Source: G965233625 sp965233625 (GTDB lineage Bacteria; Planctomycetota; Planctomycetia; Pirellulales; Pirellulaceae). Taken from it: DNA of 64,000 nucleotides. Below the pieces are notes generated by a model that was not told the DNA's origin, ran no database searches, and saw only the letters and a program-made list of their open reading frames with translations. Position 1 is the stretch's first letter. Each line of letters begins with the position of its first letter. The DNA is taken from contig OZ247499.1 in the NCBI GenBank assembly GCA_965233625.1, positions 5,270,001-5,334,000 of the forward strand, read 5' to 3'. The position numbers and the translations under genes were made by a program. Of this stretch, positions 17,573 to 26,367 are shown piece by piece.

Positions 17573-19039
17573 ATGAATCCGCTGCAACATCTTGATCTGC
17601 AAGTGACCCGCCGGCAACTTTTGGCAAATAGCTATAAGGCGCTGGGTGGGGCCGCGTTGGCGTCGCTGATGGGGGAAGGTGTGTTTGCGGCGGAGGCTTC
17701 CAGGGCGGAAGGGGCGAAGGTCCCTGGCGCGCTGGGTTCGACGCACTTTGAGCCGAAGGCGAAGCGGGTGATTTACCTGTTCTTCTCCGGCGGTCCTTCG
17801 CATATTGATACGTTTGACTACAAGCCAGCGCTGAAGAAGATTCATGGCACGGAGCTGCCGGATTCGATCCGCAACGGGCAACGTATTACGGGCATGACGT
17901 CGGGGCAGAAGTCGTTCCCCTGCGTGGCGCCGATGTTCGAATTCAAGAAGCACGGCAAGCATGGCACTTACGTCAGCGAAATCCTGCCGCACACGGCGGG
18001 CATCGTGGACGACATCTGCATCGTGAAGACGGTCAACACAGAGGCGATCAACCACGACCCGGCCATCACCTACATCAACACTGGCGTGCAGCAGCCCGGC
18101 AAGCCAAGCATGGGCGCCTGGTTGAGTTATGGACTGGGCAGTCCGAACCGCGATCTGCCCGCTTATGTGGTGATGATCTCGAAGGGCCGCGGGCAGAGTC
18201 AGGCGCTGTATTCGCGGCTGTGGGGCAGCGGCTTCCTGCCGTCGAAGCATCAGGGCGTCAACTTCCGCAGCGGTAAAGATCCCGTGCTATACCTGCGCGA
18301 TCCTGATGGCATCGACCGCGACACCCGCCGCCGCATGCTTGACCGCATCGCCAGGATTAACGAAGAACACTTCGACGACTTTGGCGATCCTGAAACCAAG
18401 GCGCGCATCGCGCAGTATGAGATGGCCTATCGTATGCAGACGTCGGTCCCAGCGCTGATGGATCTCTCCGACGAACCCGAAAGCACCTTCGAACTGTACG
18501 GCCCGGAATCGAAGAAGCCCGGCACCTTCGCCCGCAACTGCATTATCGCGCGCCGGCTGGCAGAACGCGGCGTGCCGTTCCAGCAGGTGTTCCATCGCGG
18601 GTGGGATCAGCACGGCAATCTGCCGAAACTGCTCCGCGGTCAATGCACAGATATCGATCAACCGGCTGCCGCCCTGGTCAAAGACCTGAAACAACGCGGC
18701 ATGCTGGATGACACGCTGGTCGTCTGCGGCGGCGAATTCGGCCGGACGATCTACTCGCAGGGCAAGCTGACTAAAGACAATCACGGCCGCGACCATCACG
18801 GACGCTGTTTCACCACATGGCTGGCCGGCGCCGGCGTGAAGCCCGGTATCGAATACGGCCTGACCGACGATTACAGCTACAACATTCTGGAAAACCCGGT
18901 CCACATCCGCGACCTGAACGCCACCATCCTGCATCAGCTAGGCATCGATCACAACCGCCTGACTTTCCGCTATCAGGGGCTGGAACAGAAGCTAACCGGC
19001 GTGATGCCCGCCAAAGTGGTCAAAGACATCCTGGTCTAA
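17573..19039 (+). CDS. DUF1501 family secreted protein (sulfatase-like fold), solo
   Basis: About 488 aa. The N-terminus 'VTRRQLLANSYKALGGAALA' is a twin-arginine-type leader. The body has the DUF1501 signatures 'VIYLFFSGGPSHIDTFDYKP' (metal-site start), 'FNRGWDQHG'-like 'FHRGWDQHGNLPKLL', 'LVVCGGEFGRTIYSQG' and 'NHGRDHHGRCFTTWLAGAGV'. The family belongs to the alkaline phosphatase superfamily and is usually paired with a DUF1549/DUF1553 protein in planctomycetes; here no such partner is adjacent upstream. Start chosen at the ATG at 17573 because AAGGA is 7 bases upstream; the ATG at 17567 is too close to it. Physiological role unknown, with polysaccharide degradation a common suggestion. Confidence 0.88.
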   Translation: MNPLQHLDLQVTRRQLLANSYKALGGAALASLMGEGVFAAEASRAEGAKVPGALGSTHFEPKAKRVIYLFFSGGPSHIDTFDYKPALKKIHGTELPDSIRNGQRITGMTSGQKSFPCVAPMFEFKKHGKHGTYVSEILPHTAGIVDDICIVKTVNTEAINHDPAITYINTGVQQPGKPSMGAWLSYGLGSPNRDLPAYVVMISKGRGQSQALYSRLWGSGFLPSKHQGVNFRSGKDPVLYLRDPDGIDRDTRRRMLDRIARINEEHFDDFGDPETKARIAQYEMAYRMQTSVPALMDLSDEPESTFELYGPESKKPGTFARNCIIARRLAERGVPFQQVFHRGWDQHGNLPKLLRGQCTDIDQPAAALVKDLKQRGMLDDTLVVCGGEFGRTIYSQGKLTKDNHGRDHHGRCFTTWLAGAGVKPGIEYGLTDDYSYNILENPVHIRDLNATILHQLGIDHNRLTFRYQGLEQKLTGVMPAKVVKDILV

Positions 19040-19062
19040 GCAGGAAGCCGCAAAACGTTCGA

Positions 19063-19230
19063 CCCGTAGGGCAGGCGCCTGCCTGCCGATGCGGTTTTGG
19101 GTGCGGAAGTGTTTCCGGTGTTTGGGCGTTGTGGTGGATCGGCGGGACTAATTCGCGACGTTAGAAAGTGCTACTGCCTGGCTGGGTGATGGTTATCGTC
19201 ACGACGGCAGGCGGGCGCCTGCCCTACGGG
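19063..19230. repeat. inverted pair of 25-bp dispersed repeat arms
   Basis: The left arm 19063-19087 (core 'GTAGGGCAGGCGCCTGCCTG') and right arm 19206-19230 are reverse complements with one mismatch, enclosing 118 bp. Each arm is partly self-palindromic around GGCGCC. The same arm recurs at 33360-33384 and, in a GTAGGTCAGG variant, at 34487-34511, 34539-34563 and 40508-40532. The left arm begins 24 bp after the DUF1501 stop codon. Confidence 0.85.
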
Positions 19231-19263
19231 TTCGCGGTAATATAGCCCGGGTTTTGCGGCGGT

Positions 19264-19539
19264 TTATTGGCTGACTTTACGTTTGCCGCCGGTTCTTCCT
19301 CCGGCAGCGGGGGCGGCTAGATGTTGATGGCGGGCGACGAGGTCGGCCAGGTCTTCTTCCATCTCGAAGCTGAATTCGAAGAAGCTTTCTAGATTCACAA
19401 TAATCTGGCCGGTGCCGTCGTGCTGCGTGAGTGCGATCTGCGTGGAGGGGTGGTCTGGCATGCGTTGATCCCGGTGGTTGGTCGCCATGTGCCCGCAAAT
19501 CCCTGCGTGTTTGAAAAGGTCCGCTGTCGTGCGGCCCAC
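19264..19539 (-). CDS. small conserved-looking protein (91 aa), unknown
   Basis: The composition looks coding: an N-terminal part with 'HMATNHRDQRMPDHPSTQ' and a core 'GTGQIIVNLESFFEFSFEME' then EDLADLVARHQHL, followed by an Ala/Gly/Lys tail. The core has a regular alternation suggestive of a small alpha/beta domain. I have the impression of similar orphan proteins in other planctomycetes, but that is memory and not shown here. The start could be the ATG at 19539 or an internal one at MATNHRD. It lies between the inverted repeat pair and the DUF1549 gene. Confidence 0.45.
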   Translation of the reverse strand: MGRTTADLFKHAGICGHMATNHRDQRMPDHPSTQIALTQHDGTGQIIVNLESFFEFSFEMEEDLADLVARHQHLAAPAAGGRTGGKRKVSQ

Positions 19540-19732
19540 AGTTTCTTAGACGCAGCAACCGGCCAGAAGGTTCAACCCTTAAATCGCGGCTAACCACACC
19601 CGCAGAAGAAAATCGCTGCAAGGGCGAAACATCAGACCGGGAGCCAGTGTTTATTAGGGAGTAGTATTTGCTGCTACTGGAAATTGAAGGCAACTCTTCT
19701 GCACATTCCGCTGCGACGAAAGATTTCTTGCT

Positions 19733-21394
19733 ATGGTGATGAAACAACTTTCACGGGCGCCCGGCGCCACTGGCAAACTTGCAATCTTGATGGGCTGTTT
19801 TGCTGCCCTCTGCCTGGCGGGACAAGCCCGCGCCGCTACTCCGCGGGAGACGGCGGAAACCATTAGTAAGCTGCTGTGGGTGGAAACCGTTGCGGATCAA
19901 CCGGCGAAAGCCGCTCCGCAAGTTAGCGATGAGCAGTTCCTGCGGCGTGTTTATCTGGACATCACCGGCAACCCTCCACCGGCCGGCAAGCTGGTGGCCT
20001 TTGTGCTCGACCCGGCCAAAGACAAGCGGCAGAAGGCGGTGCAGCAACTGCTCGCTTCGCCCGAATACGGCAAGAACTGGGCGCGTTACTGGCGCGACGT
20101 GATCTTCTTCCGCCGGACAGAAGACCGGGCGTTGCTCGCCGCCGGCGCCACGGAGAAGTTCCTGACGGAAAAGCTGAACGAAAACGCCACCTGGGACAAG
20201 ATCGCCACTGAATTTGTGACGGCCAAGGGCGACGTTACTGAAAACGGCGCCACGGGGCTGATCATGGCGCAGGCCGGACGGCCGGAAGAAACCGTTTCAG
20301 AAATCTCACGCATCTTCATGGGCGTGCAGATCCAATGTGCACAGTGTCACGATCACCCTACGGACCGCTGGAAGCGTGAGCAGTTTCATCAACTGGCCGC
20401 CTTCTTCCCCCGCGTGGCTGTCCGCCCGGATCGCAGCAGCGACCGCCGCACGTTCCTGGTTTCGGTCACCGATTACAGCTTCCGCAACCGCCGGACGAAC
20501 GCCAACAACCGCTTCCGCGGAACGCTGGAACACTACATGCCCGACCTGGACGATCCGGCTGCCAAGGGCGAAAAGATGCAGCCCATCTTCTTCGCCACGG
20601 GTGACAAACTTGAGCCCAATGCACGCGACGCCACCCGGCGGCAGCAGCTGGCTGACTGGCTGACTTCGGAGAAGAACGATCTGTTCGCCACCGCCATGGT
20701 GAACCGCATGTGGGCGGAAATGGTGGGCGAAGGCTTCTACGAACCTGTGGACGACATCGGCCCGGATCGCACGCCCAACGCACCTGAAACCGTCAAAGCC
20801 CTTAGCAAGGCGTTTGCAGACAGCGGTTACGACGTGAAATGGCTGATCGAAACCATCACCCTGACCCGCGCCTATCAGCAACAGAGCAGAAGCCGCCGCA
20901 ATCCGGGCGAAACACCCTTCGCCGCCAACTGCAACCAGCGGCTACGCAGCGATCAGTTGCTGAACGCCATCGTAAAGACGCTGGATGTGCCCGACTCGTA
21001 CGTATCTGGCCGGTCGCGCAACGTGGGCGGCGGGTACCGCGTGAATGCCGGACCCCGGCAGTTGTTCAATCAGGCATTTGGTTACGATCCCAGCAACCCG
21101 CGTGAAGAGGTGGGCGGTTCAATCCCACAAAGCCTGTTCATGATGAATTCGCCGCTAATCAACAGCCTGGTCAGTGCACGTCGCGATGGCGGCATCGGGC
21201 GGCTGCTGCGTGAAATGGATGACGACAAAGAACTGATCGTCGAGCTTTATCTCAAGGCCTTCTCCCGCGAGCCGACCAGCCGGGAGATTAACACCTGCCT
21301 GGAATACGTCCGCGAAACCGGCAGCCGTAGCGAAGCGTTTGAAGACATTACCTGGGCGCTGATTAACTCTTCGGAATTCGTTTACCGGCGGTAA
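19733..21394 (+). CDS. DUF1549/DUF1553 secreted protein with CxxCH motif
   Basis: 553 aa. A signal peptide ('LAILMGCFAALCLAGQARAA') is followed by a DUF1549 domain with 'DEQFLRRVYLDITGNPPPAG' and 'VQIQCAQCHDHPTDRWKREQ'. The CAQCH is a CxxCH haem c attachment-type motif. The DUF1553 half starts near residue 300 ('ARDATRRQQLADWLTSEKND', 'NRMWAEMVGEGFYEPVDDIG') and ends with 'DITWALINSSEFVYRR'. The family is highly expanded in planctomycetes and often thought to act in glycan or sterol degradation, but it is not biochemically defined. The DUF1501 partner starts 67 bp downstream in the standard order, so the pair is probably one transcript. No strong ribosome-binding site precedes the ATG. Confidence 0.9.
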   Translation: MVMKQLSRAPGATGKLAILMGCFAALCLAGQARAATPRETAETISKLLWVETVADQPAKAAPQVSDEQFLRRVYLDITGNPPPAGKLVAFVLDPAKDKRQKAVQQLLASPEYGKNWARYWRDVIFFRRTEDRALLAAGATEKFLTEKLNENATWDKIATEFVTAKGDVTENGATGLIMAQAGRPEETVSEISRIFMGVQIQCAQCHDHPTDRWKREQFHQLAAFFPRVAVRPDRSSDRRTFLVSVTDYSFRNRRTNANNRFRGTLEHYMPDLDDPAAKGEKMQPIFFATGDKLEPNARDATRRQQLADWLTSEKNDLFATAMVNRMWAEMVGEGFYEPVDDIGPDRTPNAPETVKALSKAFADSGYDVKWLIETITLTRAYQQQSRSRRNPGETPFAANCNQRLRSDQLLNAIVKTLDVPDSYVSGRSRNVGGGYRVNAGPRQLFNQAFGYDPSNPREEVGGSIPQSLFMMNSPLINSLVSARRDGGIGRLLREMDDDKELIVELYLKAFSREPTSREINTCLEYVRETGSRSEAFEDITWALINSSEFVYRR

Positions 21395-21461
21395 CCGCCC
21401 CGGCCGCGATGCTTCCAGAGTTTTCTTTCAAACCGATCACACATAGCCAAAGAGCAGAACC

Positions 21462-22748
21462 ATGTTTTTCAATCAGACCGATGTCAGCATCCGCCGCGGA
21501 CGCATCACCCGTCGCAACATGCTGAAAACCGTTTCCGCCGCCGGACTGGCGACCGGCGCCCTCAACTGGAACGACGCCGTCAGCCTGCAAGCGGAAGAAC
21601 TCCGCAAACAAGGCATGGCGTGCATCCTGCTATGGATGCAGGGCGGCCCCAGCCAGATGGATACATTTTCGCCCAAGCCGGATCACCGCAACGGCGGTGG
21701 TAGGAAGGCGATCTCGACTTCGGTGCCTGGCATACAGATTGCCGAAACGCTGCCGGAAACGGCCAAGGTGATGAAGCACGTGTGCGTCATCCGTTCGATG
21801 AACAGCAAAGAAGGCAGTCATCCGCGGGCCAGCTACCTGATGCACACGGGCTACATCCCTACGGCCAGCGTCAAACATCCGACGCTTGGTTCGCACGTCG
21901 CCCATCAACTGGGAGACGAAACGGCGGACCTGCCGAACTTCGTGCGGATCGGACAGAGCCGCAACAACACGGGCGGCGGCCTGCTGGGTGTGGACTACAG
22001 TCCATTCGTTGTTACCGACGCCGAACGTAAGCCCGATAACACGACGCCCGCCAGCACTGTTTCCCGCTACCAGCGGCGGATGGGTCTGCTGGGCAGGCTG
22101 GAAGATCACTTCGCCGAAAACGGCGGCAAGCAGGAGTCTGCCGATCATCAGAAGCTGTACAACAAAGCGGCGAAGATGATTCTCAGCCCGGAGATGAAAG
22201 CGTTCGATATCAGCAAAGAATCGCAGACCGCCCGCGCTGCTTATGGCCCCGGCAAGTTCGCCGCCGGTTGTCTGATGGCGCGGCGGCTGGTGGAGTCGGG
22301 CGTGACGTTTGTGGAAGTCGGCCATGGCAACTGGGACACGCACGACGACAACGCCAACCGCACCAAAGACCTCTGCAGCCAGATGGACCGCGCGTACGCC
22401 GCTCTGCTGACCGACCTGCACGACCGCGGCATGCTGGATAAAACGCTGGTGATCTGGATGGGCGAATTCGGCCGCACACCGAATATTAACGCCCGCGGCG
22501 GACGCGACCATTATCCCCGCGCCTACAACGTGGCCCTGGCAGGTGGCGGTGTGAAAGGCGGCCAGGTCATCGGCGCCACCAACGCTGCCGGCACCACCAT
22601 CACGGATCGTCCGGTCGGCACCGGAGACCTGCTCAGCACCTGCTATCACGCGCTGAAGATCGACCCGGGCCACGAAAACCTTAGCCCCATCGGCCGCCCG
22701 ATCAAAATCGTGGAAGAAGGCGAAGTCGTGAAGGAAGTTCTGGGCTAA
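21462..22748 (+). CDS. DUF1501 family protein, partner of the upstream DUF1549/1553 protein
   Basis: 428 aa. 'RRGRITRRNMLKTVSAAGLA' is a Tat-like leader. The family core includes 'CILLWMQGGPSQMDTFSPKP', 'VEVGHGNWDTHDDNANRTKD', 'TLVIWMGEFGRTPNINARGG' and 'RDHYPRAYNVALAGGGVKGG'. These supply the Asp/His metal ligands expected of an alkaline-phosphatase-superfamily fold. It follows the DUF1549/1553 gene by 67 bp, the arrangement seen throughout planctomycetes, which implies joint export and function. Substrate unknown. It is shorter than, and clearly different from, the solo DUF1501 protein at 17573-19039, so the two are not a recent duplication. Confidence 0.9.
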   Translation: MFFNQTDVSIRRGRITRRNMLKTVSAAGLATGALNWNDAVSLQAEELRKQGMACILLWMQGGPSQMDTFSPKPDHRNGGGRKAISTSVPGIQIAETLPETAKVMKHVCVIRSMNSKEGSHPRASYLMHTGYIPTASVKHPTLGSHVAHQLGDETADLPNFVRIGQSRNNTGGGLLGVDYSPFVVTDAERKPDNTTPASTVSRYQRRMGLLGRLEDHFAENGGKQESADHQKLYNKAAKMILSPEMKAFDISKESQTARAAYGPGKFAAGCLMARRLVESGVTFVEVGHGNWDTHDDNANRTKDLCSQMDRAYAALLTDLHDRGMLDKTLVIWMGEFGRTPNINARGGRDHYPRAYNVALAGGGVKGGQVIGATNAAGTTITDRPVGTGDLLSTCYHALKIDPGHENLSPIGRPIKIVEEGEVVKEVLG

Positions 22749-22962
22749 AGCGGCGATCCGCCCGGTCGAATTTTCCTTCCTTGCAGCGCCGGCTGCCTGC
22801 CGGTTCATGCTAAATCGAACGGGCATCCGGCGATTGCGGTGTTCTGAATGCCGCCGTCTGGCCGGTATGCCCGTTATCTACCTCTGCAAGCGGTGGGCAG
22901 TGGCCCTGAAAGTGTGGCTGCGGTTGATTGACGCAGGGGCGTGTTGGGGCGTCATCGCCCGG

Positions 22963-22990
22963 TTGTCACACGACTTAGCGGCTCTATACT
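22963..22990 (+). promoter_or_regulatory. predicted sigma-70-type promoter of the sdh operon
   Basis: TTGTCA at 22963-22968, a 16-bp spacer and TATACT at 22985-22990. Transcription would begin near 22997, giving a leader of about 100 nt before sdhC. The rest of 22749-23097 shows no gene. Confidence 0.5.
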
Positions 22991-23097
22991 AGTCTCGTGA
23001 AGCGTGCCGCGAAGTCTCACTTCCCCCCGCCGCTTCCCACCCTGGTATCCCACTTCTAAGTAACGCCCAAGCTGTATGCAGCAATGGAAGGTTGGCA

Positions 23098-24177
23098 GTG
23101 AGCACCGCACCGTCTTTCATGGAGCGACACGATTTTCTGATACGCCGCTTACACTCCTTAAGCGGACTCGTGCCGGTTGGCGCCTTTATGTGCGTTCACC
23201 TGCTGACCAACGCCAGCATTATGGCCGGCGCGCAGACGTATCAGAACGCCGTGTTCCAGATTCACAGTCTTGGTCCCGCGCTTGTTCCTGTTGAATGGGC
23301 GTTTATCTTCCTGCCGATTCTGTTTCACGGCGTGGTCGGCATGATCATCATCCGTGGCGGCTCGGTCAACGGTTACAACACCTCTGGCAATCTCCGCTAT
23401 ACGTTGCAGCGCCTGACAGGAATGATTGCCTTTGCGTTCATCCTGTGGCATGTACTGCACATGCACGGCTGGTTCCATCACGAAGCATGGCTGGCAAACG
23501 TCGCCCGGCCGCTGGGTGGTGGTAACTTCTTCGCCTATAACGCCAGCTCGACGGCCGGCATGGCGATGCAGCAGCACATCCTGGTGCCGATTCTGTACCT
23601 GGTCGGCGTGCTGGCCTGCGTTTTCCACCTGGCCAACGGCATCTGGACGATGGGCATCACTTGGGGGCTGTGGACCAGCCCCGCCGCCCAGAACCGCGCG
23701 AATTACGTGGCGATTGGCGTTGGCGCCGTGCTCACGATTTTCACGGTTACGTCCATTATCGGCTTCTACCGGGTCGATGTTTCAGGCGCCCGCGCCCTTG
23801 AGAACCGCATGTATGAGGCATCGGTTGAAAGCGGACGGATCGCTGCCGACGAACATAAACGCTGGCACGATACCAGCGTGACTGAAGGTCACAACGAAGA
23901 AGAACCCGCCAAGCCAACTGGCGTCGCCCCTGTTGAAGATGGCGGTGACGTAGATGGCTCTGTGGCCGATGCCGAACCAGCCCCCGGCCCTGAGGCTGCC
24001 GACGGCGAAGAGGCGCCATCCCCGGGCGACCTGCCCGTACGTGGTCTTCCACCGGGCGAACTGCCGCCTCCGCCACCAGCAACGCCGCCCACAACCACCA
24101 TTCCCCCGGTGAAGCCCGTTCCGGTTATTTCCCCTGACCTGAAGCCAGAGGCCAAGCCGGAGCAGCCTGAAGAATAA
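23098..24177 (+). CDS. sdhC: succinate dehydrogenase cytochrome b558 subunit with Pro-rich C-terminal extension
   Basis: Membrane anchor and di-haem subunit of complex II (b558 type, as in Bacillus and epsilon-proteobacteria). Five helices span about residues 15-225. Candidate haem histidines are in 'RRLHSLSGLVPVG', 'PILFHGVVGMI', 'LWHVLHMHGWFHH' and 'ACVFHLANGIW'. The start is taken as GTG at 23098, six bases after GGAAGG; a TTG two codons earlier is the alternative. Unusually, about 130 residues follow the last helix, acidic and then strongly proline-rich ('GLPPGELPPPPPATPPTTTI'). No such tail is needed for haem binding. First gene of sdhCAB, with sdhA 70 bp downstream. Confidence 0.93.
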   Translation: MSTAPSFMERHDFLIRRLHSLSGLVPVGAFMCVHLLTNASIMAGAQTYQNAVFQIHSLGPALVPVEWAFIFLPILFHGVVGMIIIRGGSVNGYNTSGNLRYTLQRLTGMIAFAFILWHVLHMHGWFHHEAWLANVARPLGGGNFFAYNASSTAGMAMQQHILVPILYLVGVLACVFHLANGIWTMGITWGLWTSPAAQNRANYVAIGVGAVLTIFTVTSIIGFYRVDVSGARALENRMYEASVESGRIAADEHKRWHDTSVTEGHNEEEPAKPTGVAPVEDGGDVDGSVADAEPAPGPEAADGEEAPSPGDLPVRGLPPGELPPPPPATPPTTTIPPVKPVPVISPDLKPEAKPEQPEE

Positions 24178-24247
24178 CCGGGCCGCAACTTCTGGGATTG
24201 TCCGCAAGCAAAGTTTCATCGATCGCAAGATTCAGTAGGTTTCCATC

Positions 24248-26251
24248 ATGGCAGCAAAACGGGTAATGATCGTCGGCGGTGGTCTTGCAGGCCTCGCCGC
24301 AGCGATGAAGCTCGCCGAACTGGGCGTGCAAGTTGATCTGATGAGCCTTACGCCCGTTAAACGCTCGCACAGCGTCTGCGCGCAGGGCGGCATTAACAGC
24401 GTTAATGATCAGACACGGCAGCTTGGCGACGAGGAATGGAAACACTTTGACGATACCGTTTACGGTGGCGACTTTCTGAATCATCAGCCGCCGGTCAACG
24501 AGATGGCCAACTGGGCGCCCAAGATCATTGATCTAATGGACCGCCTGGGTGTGACCTTCAACCGTACGACCGAAGGCTTTCTAGACCGTCGCCGGTTCGG
24601 CGGCACGCTGTACAAACGCACGGCCTTTGCTGGCGCCACAACAGGCCAGCAACTGCTGTATGCCCTGGATGAACAGGTCCGCCGCTGGGAAGCGGAAGGC
24701 ATGGTGAAGAAGTACGAATTCTGGGATTTTCTGGCGCCCATCCGCGACGATAACGGCATCTGCCGTGGCATCGTGGGGCAGGACCTGGTTTCGATGGAAA
24801 TCCGCTCGTTCCCGGCCGATGCAGTGGTGGTCGCGTCGGGCGGTCCGGGGCTGATCTACGGTCGCAGTACGATGTCTGTCATGTGCAATGGCAGCGCCGT
24901 CAGCCGTTGCTATCAGGCCGGCGCCAATTACGGCAACGGCGAATTCCTGCAGGTGCACCCGACCGCCATTCCCGGCGCCGACAAGTTGCGCCTGATGAGT
25001 GAGTCAGCCCGCGGCGAAGGCGGCCGTGTGTGGGTGCCACGTACGCCGCATGACAGCCGCGATCCGATGACCATTCCAGAAGCGGAACGCTACTACTTCC
25101 TGGAAGAACGCTATCCCGAATACGGCAACCTGGTGCCGCGCGACATCGCCACGCGTGAGATCTTCGATATCTGCGTGAACGAAGGTCTTAGCGTCGAAAC
25201 CGGCCGCCAGTGCGTGTACCTGGACCTGACGCACATCGAACGCCGCGAACTTGATCGCAAGCTGGGCGGCATCCTCGAAATCTATGAGAAGTTCCAGGGC
25301 GTTGACCCCCGCGATACGCCGATGAAGATTTTCCCTGCCATCCACTATTCCATGGGCGGCCTGTGGGTGGATTACGAACGCACGGCCGCGGGCGGTTTGC
25401 AGCCAGGTTCAACGGTGAATCAGCTCACCAACATTCCGAATCTGTACGCCATTGGCGAGTGCGACTATCAGTACCACGGAGCGAACCGTCTGGGCGCCAA
25501 CTCGCTGCTGAGCTGCATTTTCAGCGGCCTGTTTGTAGCGCCATGTCTGCAGAACCTGCTGACGCATTCGGGAGGCGCCGCCGCCGAGATGCCCGCATCG
25601 ATGTTCGCTGCGGCGGAAGGCGCCCAGCAGGACCGCCACGACGAACTGCTTTCCCGCACCAGCGGCACGGAGAACCCGTACCTGATTCACCAGGAGTTGG
25701 GCGACGTCATGACCCGCGCCGCCACCGTGGTCCGGCACAACGAGCAACTGGAAGACGCCTACGGCAAGGTGGAAGAACTGGAAGCCCGCGCCCGCGTGGC
25801 AGCCCTTTCAGACAGCGGCGGCTGGACCAATCAGAACGTCGTGTTCACCAAATCGCTGCTGGACATGTTCCCGCTGGCAAAGACCATCGTCCGTGGCGCC
25901 TTGCAACGTGATGAGTGCCGCGGCGCCCACTACAAGCCGAAGTTCGCCATGCCTTCGCTGACCGAAGAAGATCCCGCCGCACGGCGTAAAGAGGCGGAAG
26001 CCTGGTGCGACCGGTTTGAAGCGAACACGGCCAAGTGGTGTAAGTCGACGGTTGCCAGCTACGAAAACGATCAGCCGGTTATCCGTTACGAAGACGTAGA
26101 CACCTCGCTGATTAAACCACGTCCGCGACTCTACGGACTGGTCGGCGCCGACGTGATTGAAGATGTCTGGAGACAACGTCAGCAGCAACATGCACAAAGC
26201 AACGGCTCTGCTAATCCAGCAGAGAAGTCTGCACCAGCAACCACCAGCTAA
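24248..26251 (+). CDS. sdhA: succinate dehydrogenase flavoprotein subunit
   Basis: Catalytic FAD subunit oxidising succinate to fumarate on the cytoplasmic face. 667 aa, the length of the b558-associated class. The Rossmann start is 'MIVGGGLAGLAAAMKLAELG'. The covalent FAD-attachment region is 'KRSHSVCAQGGINSV', whose His is the usual linkage residue. Active-site segments are 'HPTAIPGADKLRLMSESARG' then EGGRVW, and 'FPAIHYSMGGLWVDYERTAA'; 'YHGANRLGANSLLSCIFSGL' closes the FAD domain. The C-terminal ~40 residues are Gln/Ser/Ala-rich and non-conserved. Between sdhC and sdhB in the standard C-A-B order. Confidence 0.97.
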   Translation: MAAKRVMIVGGGLAGLAAAMKLAELGVQVDLMSLTPVKRSHSVCAQGGINSVNDQTRQLGDEEWKHFDDTVYGGDFLNHQPPVNEMANWAPKIIDLMDRLGVTFNRTTEGFLDRRRFGGTLYKRTAFAGATTGQQLLYALDEQVRRWEAEGMVKKYEFWDFLAPIRDDNGICRGIVGQDLVSMEIRSFPADAVVVASGGPGLIYGRSTMSVMCNGSAVSRCYQAGANYGNGEFLQVHPTAIPGADKLRLMSESARGEGGRVWVPRTPHDSRDPMTIPEAERYYFLEERYPEYGNLVPRDIATREIFDICVNEGLSVETGRQCVYLDLTHIERRELDRKLGGILEIYEKFQGVDPRDTPMKIFPAIHYSMGGLWVDYERTAAGGLQPGSTVNQLTNIPNLYAIGECDYQYHGANRLGANSLLSCIFSGLFVAPCLQNLLTHSGGAAAEMPASMFAAAEGAQQDRHDELLSRTSGTENPYLIHQELGDVMTRAATVVRHNEQLEDAYGKVEELEARARVAALSDSGGWTNQNVVFTKSLLDMFPLAKTIVRGALQRDECRGAHYKPKFAMPSLTEEDPAARRKEAEAWCDRFEANTAKWCKSTVASYENDQPVIRYEDVDTSLIKPRPRLYGLVGADVIEDVWRQRQQQHAQSNGSANPAEKSAPATTS

Positions 26252-26367
26252 AGCATTAGAAAGCCGGTCCTTGCCAGTCCTACGGCAACGCCGGTCAAAA
26301 GCACCAAGACCCTTAGAAATAGCCAATAACGCCGCAACGGCATACCATCCGCGGAAGCAACAGAGCT

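Noticed and set aside
21630..22826. 398-aa minus-strand reading frame
   Set aside because: Antisense to the DUF1501 gene with low-complexity Ala/Val/Arg composition.
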